DNA of 64,000 nucleotides from Parus major. Lineage: Eukaryota > Chordata > Aves > Passeriformes > Paridae. Shown in pieces: positions 10,901-22,900 of this stretch. The stretch is taken from positions 46,369,507 through 46,433,506 of the forward strand of contig NC_031774.1 in NCBI RefSeq assembly GCF_001522545.3, in the 5' to 3' direction. The notes beneath the pieces were generated by a model. It was given only the letters and a program-made list of their open reading frames with translations. It searched no databases and was not told the DNA's origin. Position numbers and translations under genes: made by a program. Every line of letters starts with the position of its first letter. Positions within the stretch are counted from its first letter, which is position 1.

Positions 10901-13900
10901 TGAATACTTCAAACTGACTACTTTCTGGCTGTAATAGAGACTATAGTCTCTGATGCCTAGAAACTGATGGTAAAAATATAAAATTAGTATTTTAAATATG
11001 ACATCACTGATGTTTTCAATGCCAAATGAAATTAAAAATGTAAAAAATGTGAGTATAAGTTAAACAATAGACTAGAGAGCAAACTCCTGCTGTTAGGCAT
11101 AAAGTTGAGGTACAACATTTTTTTCCCATTAACTGCATAAGCCAGATAATTTTAATATCCAGTGAAGTTTAATGTCTGATGTTAGATTAAAAACAAAAGC
11201 TTCTAAGTATTCAGGCATTTTTCACAATTGGTGTATTTTTCCATTGTGTTTCATGTGACAATAAGCTCAAACTAGAATTAAACTAGTTGCTTTATGCAGA
11301 CATTTCTGTTGGCACAGGGATATTTGACAGTAGGCCATTGCAGGGGATGGGGCAGATGAAATCTGTCATCTGCAGTGTGACTCAGAAGGAAATGTCTATT
11401 TTGAGATCACCTCTAAAATTTTCTGGGTTGTGCTTTGACAGCCAGTCTGGCATTTGTTACTTCCTGGTAGCTCATAAATTTTCAATTTTACTTCAACTTG
11501 GTTGTATCTAAGTTTTTTTCTTTAAGAAATAAGGTGCCTCCTGACTCCTTACAAGACCTTGCAAAATCTACTTTTGTAAACTTCAAAGAAATTTCTTATT
11601 TTGTAGAACTGAACAAATCTCGGGAGAAGGTGGAGAAGTGGAATGTTGACCATTCAAAGAGTGACAGGATGGTTAGAGAACTTCAGGCTCGAGTGGATGA
11701 TCTTACAGAAGCTGTTGGTGCCAAAGATTCACAGCTAGCTGTGCTGAAAGTACGGTTGCAAGAAGCTGATCAGCTCTTAAGTTCTCGGACAGAAGCTTTG
11801 GAAGCACTGCAGAGTGAAAAATCACGGTACTTCCTAATTTCATACTTTGGAATTCTGCAAATAGTAGTAAACTTGAAAAAAATCAAGGTAGATAATTTAG
11901 CGTCTACAAGGATAAAAGATAATAAACTAATGAGGAAAGATTTGACATACAAGGATTAAAGTTTGCACTAAAACTGTTCTGTCATAGTTGGCAGTGGGAG
12001 CAGGACAAATGAGTATTAAATAGGGCATCCCTTGGCATCTGATTATTGAAATTCATTTTGTGTAAAGTGTTTGTGTCAGAGGTGTGAAGGTCCCAACACT
12101 TTTTTTTCATGAAAAATAAACTTGCTTATCCACAAATATAAAGGTTTTTCTGTATCTATCTCACTGCTGGGATGTGGATATACCAGAATATAGGCCAGGG
12201 AGGAGAAGTGTGAATCATTAACTCCAGGCCTCATGCCTGTAGTCTGTGTGCAGTAATCTACTGGGCAAATTTTCAAAGCTGGTCTGGAAGACAGGAGGTT
12301 ATATTTCTACATGAAGAATCACACTAGCTTGCTTCCTTTCCTATTAATGTGTGTCTCTTTCAGGATAATACAAGACCACAGTGAAGGAAGCAGTTTACAA
12401 AATCAAGCCCTTCAAACTCTTCAGGAGAGGCTGCGTGATACAGACTCTGCACTCAAGCGAGAACAAGAAAGTTACAAACAAATGCAGGTTAGACATGTAG
12501 AATAAGGAAGACTTTTAAGACTCTGCTTCTGAGATGAGATCCATGAGGTTCCATGTGCTCTCTCCTCCTTTTGACTTCAGTTCCTGTTCAGGGTACTAAT
12601 TATTTGTAAGGATGTGCTGTCAGCTGCACTAAATACCCTTCAGATGCTAATTTATTTCTTATATGTTATCTTGAAAGGTTCATGAGTAAAAGTTTTTGAT
12701 GTTAATGCTGACAATTTTTATTATTATTAATCATTTTATTTCAACATATTTACAATTTTTTGCATGCTAACTTTAATGTTAATATGTGTTTTAAAAGTAA
12801 ATCAGTAATCAGTTTAGTTTTCCATGGTGTGTTGTTACACAACATATTGTTACACAATTTTACTGTGATGAAGGATCACTTCTGTGGTAAAGATGCAAGT
12901 ACATTATTGATAGAGAATGTTTTCTACACTTAATTTGGCCTTTGTTACACATAATGACATCTCTGAAAATCTTTTATCAGTGTCTGTTCTGGTTTTTTTA
13001 CAGTACTTCAAAATATGTCATATGACGATATTTTTTGAGGGGCAAGCTTATTTTTTATTTGCTAAATAAATGTGAATAATAGGAAGATTGTTATTCCCTT
13101 GCTATTTGTGGTGAGGGAAAGAAAAGCATATTCTTACTCAGATTATTTACCACTTGCTTAAGCAAGCAGAGTTTCTTTCCACATAGCAGTAATGTGTCTT
13201 TAAGCTGGAGTTGGTAGATAGGAGGTGGTGTGCTCTGTGTAGTTGCTTTTAAACTTCCTTTTTTCCTTCCTAGGTTAAAGTTGAGACTGTGTTTAAACAC
13301 AAGGTATTGTTTCTTTATTGCCAATAGAATGAGTTTGCGGCTCGTCTAAGTAAAGTGGAAGCAGAACGGCAGAACCTGGCAGAAGGGATAACTGTAGCAG
13401 AGAGAAAGTATTTAGATGAAAAGAGGCGAGCTGATGAGCTTCAGCAGCAAGTCAAAGTAACTAAAAGCCACCTAGAATCTGCAAAACAGGAACTGACAGA
13501 CTATAAACAGAAAGCTACTCGCATTCTCCAAGTAAGCATTGTTGTGAAGAAATACAGTGTGATTTGTATGCTTTAATTGTTTTAAGGTGTTATGCTTCAA
13601 ATAATCTAACTTGTGGTATTCTTTTTTATGTGACCTGTAATGTGTTCTGTGGCATATCTACGATGGTACATATACAGAACAGCTACCAGTCTGCCTTTTG
13701 TAAACTTAAGTTTACAGATGAAGTTATGGAATTGAAATGGTAGTTCAGGTCTTGAACCCAAAGAAAATCCAAGTGAACCATTGCATTTATTGTGCATCAT
13801 CTGTCAGTGTGTTCCACATCCAAGAGTCCAGATAGTTAAGTAGATGAAGCCTACAATTTGTCCCATATCCAGTATTCTTGATTTAAGAATATTGCTCTGT

Positions 13901-16900
13901 TCTGCTTGAGGCTGAAGCATAGCACAGAATGGGTACATACCGTGTCACCAGAGAATATTTTTCCATGTCCTGAAAGCTTGCTTGTGGTTAATGTTATATG
14001 AACAGTGGAAATATGATGTTTTGTGCTGAGTTCTGTACTATATAGATTGTCAAAGATACCATGTCCAGATGTGGTTGGTTTGAGTCTTGTTTATAAGTGT
14101 TAGCAAGATGTTGAAGACAGAGATCTCTTTAGAATAGTTATTTTAGTGAAATGTTCAAGGACAGGTTTTGAGTAATTTTGGTAAATATGTAAAGCCTAAA
14201 ATCACAAGTCAATGTCAAGGTAGCATTAGACTGACTCTGAATAAAATGGTTTATCCTCTTTCCTGGAAGAGTTATCGCTGTATTTGGTTCCTGATTTTGT
14301 TGGCAGGAGAGAAAGGGGGTCAGTTTTGTCTATAGTGTCTGTTGGTGTGCATCTTGTCTGTTTCAGTACCAAGAGGGCCATAATTGTTTTCCATGACAAG
14401 TTTAACATTCCAGGCACTTGTAAAGAACAAATCTGTACTCTTCCACAGATAACACAGGCTTTCAGTAAAATTAATCATACGGCATACAGGAAATCAGAAA
14501 AATTATCAGTATGGAAGCATTTTCATTTTCAAATTTCTAGGGTCATTATTGGATAAAAGAACAGATCAACCAGTCACTATAGCATATTCTAGTTGAGCAC
14601 TTGTTCAATACTGCTATAAATAACATTGATTTTATTTTTTCAGTCCAAAGAAAAGTTGATAAACAGCTTAAAAGAAGGCTCTGGTATTGAAGGCCTGGAT
14701 AGCAATGCTGCAAGCACGGTGGAACTGGAAGAACTGAGACATGAGCGAGACACTCAAAGAGAAGAAATACAAAAACTAATGGGGCAAATACAACAGATGA
14801 GAACAGAGCTGCAGGTAGCTGTGCCTGTGTACACCTGTATTTGCAGTTAGCTACGACAAAGGACTGTTCTCTTGTGTACTGTGGGTCTGTTGTTTCTAGT
14901 ATTTATTACCTTACTTCTCTCTTCCCTCATTACTGTGCACTCCTTTTGAGGGAAGCATTTATTTCCTAATAATCATAATGATTTCTCTAGCCATCACCTA
15001 TATTCTTTTCTGCAACAAGAATCCTTGAAGCACTGTAATCCAAGTAATCTGCTGGCATAATGGGCTTAACACAGCAGATGCATGCGAGCCCACTTTGCAA
15101 AGTTTTAGCCTGTAGACAGTAGAAAGGAAGCAGCAGGGCCTTTTCATGTTCACAAAACACATTTATTTTATTACTGTGTTACTAAAAATACTCTGTATAA
15201 AATGACCAAGTGTAATTTATCCAATATACCCACACCTTCCATTTTCTTTGAAGAAATATTGCATACACTACTTTTTTTTGTTGTTACCTGGGGCAGATTT
15301 GCAGTAACATTTGAATGTTAGTGAAATGGTTATATTTGTGTTCATTTCAGGATATGGAGACACAGCAGGTAAGTGAAGCTGAGTCAGTGAGAGAGCAGCT
15401 TCAAGACCTACAAGAGCAGATATCAGCACATAAAATGGCCAAGCAAGAAGCAGAAGCTGAATTGGAACGGCAAAAACAGGTAAAGAATTCTTGAAAGCTG
15501 GATCTGTTTTTGGGCCTCATGTGGTGCCATCAACAAAGCATTTGGCTTAATAATAGAATATTTGGATACTTGGGCAGTGTTTGATTAATGTTTTGTCTAG
15601 TACTCTAAAGAAATCGCTAAAAGCTTGGTGAATGTCACTAGGTCAAGGAAAGTGCAGCCAGGACTAAGCAATGGTCAGGGCCTTCTGGATACTGCTGATG
15701 AACAGAGATCCTGCTGAATAAACAGTACCATAAGGGAGTGCACAGAATTGATCAGAATCTTGAATTTTATTCAGCAGGGAAATAATCAAACAACAGGGAT
15801 GTAGTAACAAGTGTAACATTTTTTATATCAAAAAACCCTAATGCTGAAAGTGGCTACTGTGGAACTTGCTGTGCTCAGTTAATACATAAGGTGTAGTTTG
15901 TAAAGCAATATCATTGTAGTACCAATTTAGAGGTAATTTATTTAATCCATTTGTTACTCAGTTCTGAATCTAATTGTCATTACTTCTAATAAAAAACAGA
16001 CAAATTGCTGACAAAATTACGTTAATGAATTCTGTTGGAATTGTGTCATCTTTTTGAGCAGATTCTGCCTTGATTTAAGCAGTTTTGTGCTATAAAGAGA
16101 GCAGGGAAAAAACCACAAATTTGTATTCCATGTGAACGAACTTATTATGCAGTAGGAATTGGACAAATACTTTGCACCCTTTTAAAAAGTTTCCTTTTAA
16201 GAAAAAGTTCATGTAAAGAGAATTAATAATGAAGAAAGCACAAGTCCTCTGTATCTTCTAGGAACAATTTATCTCATAGGATTATCTGTCCTTTCAGAAA
16301 TTGCATTTTAATGAGATGGTTGCAGCTTGAACTAATTAAAAGGCAGAAGTCGAGGTCTGCTCTTGATGGGGTAGCTGATGTTTATTATGTCAAAGCAGAT
16401 GGCAGATGGTATTTTGTTACTCCTGCCCTTCTGAGGAATATGCTCTAAGTCAATAGAAAGAGTGAGGTGAATTAAAAAAAGCATCAGTTATTGCAGAAAC
16501 TGAAGTCTTCCTTTTGATGACACCCATTTACATGTGCTTTTAACATAATTGCTTGTGTTGATACTTGATGTAATTATGGTCAGTTCTATCTGGGAATTGC
16601 TTTAACTATTGTCCTAAGGTTTCTGAAACTGAAGATGGAAAATAAATAGAGGTGTTATTTTTTTGTACATCTGATGGTTCAAAGGGAGAACAGGATCATC
16701 TGTTTTCTGTAGCAACTGACAGCTGAAATGATAGTGATTTGAAGATTGTCTTAATTTAAAAGATAAGCTTGATAGGTCTTTAAGTGCGAGCTAAAATAGC
16801 CACTAAATCATGGGAGTAACAAAACTTACAGTTAGATTTACTCTTCAGTAATTTATTTTTTTTTACTAATCCTTCTCCTTTCACATCTGCTATGTTAATT

Positions 16901-19900
16901 TATCCTAAACTTTAGAGGAAAACATATGTCATAGAGAATTATAGCTATGCCAATGGTTTTCAAACATGTTTAAAGAATGATATTTTGAATTAATGAGTTT
17001 ATTTTAGGAATACAGATACCCCCTAAGTATTTTGTAATTCCTACATTATTGACATAGTTTTAAGGTAGTGCTACAACAAATGGTGAAAGTGTAAGGAAGA
17101 TAAAATTGTGGTCCAAATGAAATTGTGTGACTTGCAGTAAACTAGTCTGCATTGATATTTATATTAGGTTAGTCTCCACAAAAGAATTTGATTGGCCTTT
17201 TAGGTTGTGTCTTGATACTCAGCTTTCTCTATCCCCATACCCCCCATCCTAGCCAGACATGTACCTAAGATAATATTTCAGTTTGTATTTGATTGCAGCA
17301 TATTGCTTTCTTGTGTTTTGTTGAGAAACTCTAGATAACTGGAGTTAGTATCTCAAAATATATGTATGTATGAAGTCTTTTATGTGTAATTGTGATACAT
17401 TTTCTAGGAACTTCATTATACTGAAGAAGAATTGTATCGAACGAAGAATACTTTGCAAAGCAGAATAAAAGACAGAGAGGAAGAAATTCAGAAGCTCAGA
17501 AATCAGGTGTGTATAGAAAATAATTTTCTCTTATTTTATATATATATTAGAATAAACATAATAAATATAATGTTTATTTTAAAAATAAATATATAATATA
17601 GTAAATAATAAATAAATGTAAGAAATCTATATATAATATAAATATCCTGAAAAATCCTGTAAGCATTCTACTAGTGAGGTACAGTGTACTTGTTTTCAAT
17701 AAAGAGTAGAGTTTTGAGAGTAGGAAGTACAAGAAGTGAACCATGTAAATAGCCTATTTTATAGTTGTATAAATAGCCTATTTTATAGTTGTATGTGCTT
17801 TTATATAAAGGGTGGGGAAAATCAGCCACTGTCCCAACTAGACCTGGTGAGGGGTGTTGCATCAACGTTCTTCTCTTTGCAAACTAAAAAACTCGATGGA
17901 GTTTGATTAGGTCATTATGAATTCTGCCAAGATCCTTTTAACTGTTGAAAGAACCTAAGTTATATATCCTGCAGATGTAGTGATCCATCTAGCCCACTGT
18001 TCTGTCTTGGCCAGTGGCAGTAGGGCCAGCAGGTGAGCCTGTCCAGTTCTTTCACTCCTGTGTACCTGCCCAACATCAGCAGTTGAATTAGGGTTGTTAG
18101 AGTTTAAGTCTTTACTAAGTACTACTGCTGTGTTGATGGACCTGGTTCCCTTGTATCAGTCTAATCCCTTTTGGAACCTTCTCATACTTGTGAGTCCCCA
18201 CTGTCTCCTTGGGCAGCAGGAAGGCAAAAGCCTTGTTCTGTTACCTTAGCATAGTGAAAAGTAGGCTGTTTGTGGAGAAATTGGTAGTGTGGAGTTGGGT
18301 GTGGTCAGCTGAGCAGTTACAGCATCAGGATTTGGAAATGGTTGTGATGTGATACAGATTTCTTGGGCATGATGATGGCAGGTGAATTTAGTGCTGAACT
18401 TCAGGACTACCTGCACCTGCCTGGTTGCAGGCCCCTAATTTGTATTTTGGATAGCTGTATTTCCAGATGATTGTGTTTTTGCATTAATGAAGCTGTGTCT
18501 GTGGAATATGATGCCACAAAGTGGCTGAGGTCCAAGACTGTAGTGAATAGATGAGCTATTGCACATATGGCAGACCTGGTGATTCCCATTTGCTTGAAAT
18601 ATTTTCTGCAAATTGAATGACATCACCCATGTGAAATGCATGATCCATTTGCTGGCCTTGCAGTTTCTATTTGCTAGTACAATCATGTTTTCTGCCTTGA
18701 TGCTCCTCAGTTCTTCTGCCAACATATCCTGCATTTTCACCATTTCATTTGTTTTTCTCTTAAATGGCATCCGATTCTCCCCATTTGTACTGAGTTTTTC
18801 CTTCCTTGCTTGAAAACATTTTTACATATGTACTAATTTGAAGTTATGGTAGCCAGGCTGGATTAGCTTGCTACTGATTGCTGTTGAAACTTGTCTCTGA
18901 GGCATAGCATCGATGTTGTGATCAAATTTAGGCTTATATAGAAACTTTCATATTATTATAGGTGGAAAACAGAGAAATACATTTTTACCTGGAGTTTCTT
19001 GTGTAATGTGAACAGTTAAGAACTGTTGAAATTAAGTTTCCTCTTTATTGCACTCAACAGTGATAGTTTTGATCATCATTTTAATCATTTGGCATTATCC
19101 TGCAAAAAATTCTGCAGTGGAATAACTTAGTTCTTGAAAGCTTAGGTTATTATAGAGCTTTGTAATATGTCAGAGTTTGAATTTAGAGTGATTTTTTTTT
19201 TTTTTTTGCTTATTTTTAGCTCACAAACAAGACTCTAAGCAGTAGTAGTCAGACAGAATTAGAAAATCGGCTTCATCAGCTGACAGAAACACTAATTCAG
19301 AAGCAAACCATGTTAGAGAGCCTGAGCACAGAGAAAAACTCACTTGTGTACCAGCTGGAACGGCTTGAGCAACAGCTGAAGGCTATCCAAGGCACAAGTG
19401 CTAATGGACCTTCCATTAACATGGCAGGCATTGATGGTGCTGAAGGTAAATAAGGAAATAAAATACTTAAAACTCTTGTCTTCTCTGCAGTCCAGGTTTT
19501 TTTGTTTCCTCATGCCTTATTCTGAAAGTCTGAGTTTGTAAGGATAAATAAGTGCTGAAAATAGGCCACTTATTCTAGAGACCTCTACAGCAGCCAATAT
19601 CATAGTTAACTAGAATCTCCTTTTTGTGAGCAAATTGCTTCAGTAAATCTAATAAAGCAAATTTAGTTTTTAATTCTCAGTACTATGGCGCTATTGAAAC
19701 AATTCTGTCACAGGTGGAAAGAAACTTGTATTTTGGGGTTCAAACTGAAAATTAGAAACAGGATTTAAATATTCCCTTGCAAAAAAGGTTTGGGAGGAGA
19801 GTAAGAATGGAATACTTCCTTTTGAGTCTTGATCTGGTTGAAATGAATTTCTTCTTGGCTTTCTGTTTTTCTTGAAAAGAAGCTTAAAATGTGATGGTTC

Positions 19901-22900
19901 TGATGAGCTTGGTTTTTCAGTCCTGTTTCTCTGGGACAACCTCAGCAGTTGATCCATGGTGTTGAGATGTTACTTTTCAGAGACAAAATTTGTCATTTTG
20001 TATGTATATTAAGTAACTTTAAAAGCAAGGGACAATCACCAAGACGTGGGAAGTAACCGTCCAGACCTTTTCTCTGTGGGAGTTGCTTGTAAGTAACTTC
20101 AGAGAGCTGAATTTAGTTACAGAAAAGTAACATTATCGAATCTTTTTTCTTAATAAAGTTGATACGTAGTAAAAATGTAAATAAAGTAAAACACTGTTGA
20201 AGGTACAAGTCAGTGTCAGAAATGCAAATCAAAGTTTCACTGTATGAGAGTAAAAAAAATTGGAGAAACTGTGCCAATATCAAGCCCATCATTTTATACT
20301 CCTAATAATAGTTATTGTGACATGATGGAATTGAATATCAAGATATCCCTTTAGTAAACAAATAAATTTAAGAAATAGTGTACTAAGTTGAAGAGAAGTG
20401 TGATTTAAGTTTATCAAGAACTGATGACACTACAGTCATACCGAACACTATTTTTTTGTTCTTTTTATATGTATTTGTTATATACTATCAGTTTGTTTTA
20501 TTTAAACAACCACTTGTCTAATTTTTTTTCACTTTTTCCCATCAATCAGGAGCTCGCCTGCGTAGTGTTCCTGTCCTGTTCAGTGACACAGACACCAGCA
20601 TGGCAGGAGTGTACGGCAGAGTCCGCAAAGCTGCCAGTACTATAGATCAGTTTAGGTAAGAGTGTCCTGAGGGAACACGTTTGTAACTGCTGTCACCCTT
20701 GTCCAGTTTTACAGTGACACACTTTGGTGCCTATTATTCCCTTTTACAAAGGGAAAAGTTTAAAATAATGCAGCTAAAGTATGGTATAAAATGCTGAGTA
20801 TTGATCCACTTCACTTGTGCTTTCCTATGACACTAATATTCTTAGACTTTTGCAAATTATTGTCAATTATTTAAACAAAGCTCTTACAGATTTTGATGCA
20901 AGAGGTTCCCTAAGTTATGAAAAAAATCTAACTGAATTCATTACAGTCTTCTACATATTTTACTTTCAGAAGTTTTGACCGTGTGTGTGGTAAACAGTGT
21001 AAGAGTGGGGGAGTATCATCTGTACTCTTTCAGTCCCAATGAAGACAAGATTCTGTCTTCTAAGGCAATGCAGCTGTTTACCTTGGAAGATAATCTATTT
21101 GAGGAACTAGTAAATGAAAATCATTCTGGATCCAGCAATAAATTTGCTTTGATCCCTTTCCAAGAAGCTAGGTGAATTGACAGTATTGGCAGCAAAGCTT
21201 GCTACAAAACTTGAAACAAATACCAACAGAAAATAAAATTTGGTAATACTTTGTAGTCCTTTGAAAGCAAGATAGTTTGATAGAAAGTTCTTTGTGCTTC
21301 CATGGTACTTGAATTTCATTGTGAAAGGATTTCTGTTATTGGGAAAAAATTAGGAGTATGATTTATGGTGTGAATTTTCTCACCCCACGTAATGTTTTGA
21401 GTACATGAAGTAAAATTCAAGACAACAACAAAGCCTTGTGTGTGTTTGAGAAAATTCAAGACAGAAACAAAGCCATGGGATTTGTGGTGACTGGGATGAG
21501 AGGAACAGGGATTTATTGCTCAGTGCTGAATTGTGTGTTTTGTTTTCTCTTGCTACCTGTGTAGCATTCGGCTGGGAATCTTTCTGAGGCGATACCCCAT
21601 AGCAAGAGTCTTTGTAATCATTTACATGGTGAGTCAGCTTTCTTGAATGCAAGATTTCTATAGCCAATGTCTGTGCCAGTATGTCTTAAATGGCAAGACT
21701 GATGTTCAAAAGGCCATAATTAACAACTCAACATGGGTTTTAGGAAAGTGGACCAAATAATACTTACAAAACAGCATTTTGGAGTCCTGTTGCTTGGCAG
21801 TTTTCAGTTTTTCCTGGAAACTGTTAGTATAGGAGTCTTAAAGGCACTTTTTTAAATGCCATTTAAAGGCCTATGGAAGTAGATTTCTAGTAGCAAAATA
21901 TGGAATGAAGGTGACCAGTTGCCAAGGTTAACCTGCCATGCCTCCATGCACTGCATTTAGGAAAATGACATTTTTTAATATTTGACTCTTCACTTTTGGT
22001 TTTTTTCAGTGGCTAATGATTCGTCTCCTCTAGTAGCTAAAACATCAGCAAGACAAGTTGTGTTTTTTTTGTAGAGTTAAACAATTAGAAGAATATTGCT
22101 CACCCAAATCGAGCAAAACTGTCAGGCTGGCAATTGCTAGAAGTGAAATGCCTCCCTTATCCACTAGAGAGCAGGTGCCTGTCAGCTGCAGGGACCTCTG
22201 GATAGTCAGGCTTTGTAAAAAACACTGAAGACTTCTGCTGCCTGAGCTGCAGTCTGAAGGGAAACTTGATGGTGGCTGTATAGGAGCTGGGCAGTCAGTG
22301 GGAGTTACCCCTTTTCAGCTCAAACCTTGACCATGACTAATCTAACTTGAATGTTTTAAAATATTTTTTTAAAATAAATATGGGTTATGTATTTTTCTTT
22401 GCATTTCAGGCAGCTTCTATTCTAATTGGATAGTTTCAGCCAAATTTGAATGAGAATTAACATTCCTACAGAATTCATAGAAATGCCTCAAATCAGTGCC
22501 TGTGATAAGGAGAAGGAAATCAGAGCTTGGCTGGTTTACAGTCTGGTGTCAGCCAGTTGGCACAGGACTAGTGGCTTACCAGTCACTCAAGGCACATCAC
22601 ATAATGTGATGGCTGGGGACTGGATATCAGAGGGAACAGCTGAAGTCACTGTGGCATGGAGGAAAAGAGCAACTAGACAACACAAATCTGTAGGAAAACA
22701 GGCTGCTTTATTTTTGCTGTTTGAGTAAAGTCTTTAGTTTTCTGTAAGTAGCTTTTTTAGAATCTGATTCAGAATTTCATTTTTCAAATGCAAATCATTT
22801 TTTTTAGAAGTATCTGATTAATAGAAAAACTATTTCAGTCAAAATATTTCTACAAAACAAGTTTGATAAGCTCTCATTGGGAGCCCTCCTGTGGATGGTG

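Larger units (their letters stand above)
17507..19219 (+). other. GOLGA5: GOLGA5 intron 9
   Basis: It contains an extremely AT-rich tract (about 17530-17645), a 24-bp perfect tandem duplication (17747-17794), an ancient repeat-like stretch (17978-18240) and an unexplained protein-like minus-strand region (18407-18835). A run of 16 T just upstream of the acceptor at 19219 forms the polypyrimidine tract. Confidence 0.85.
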
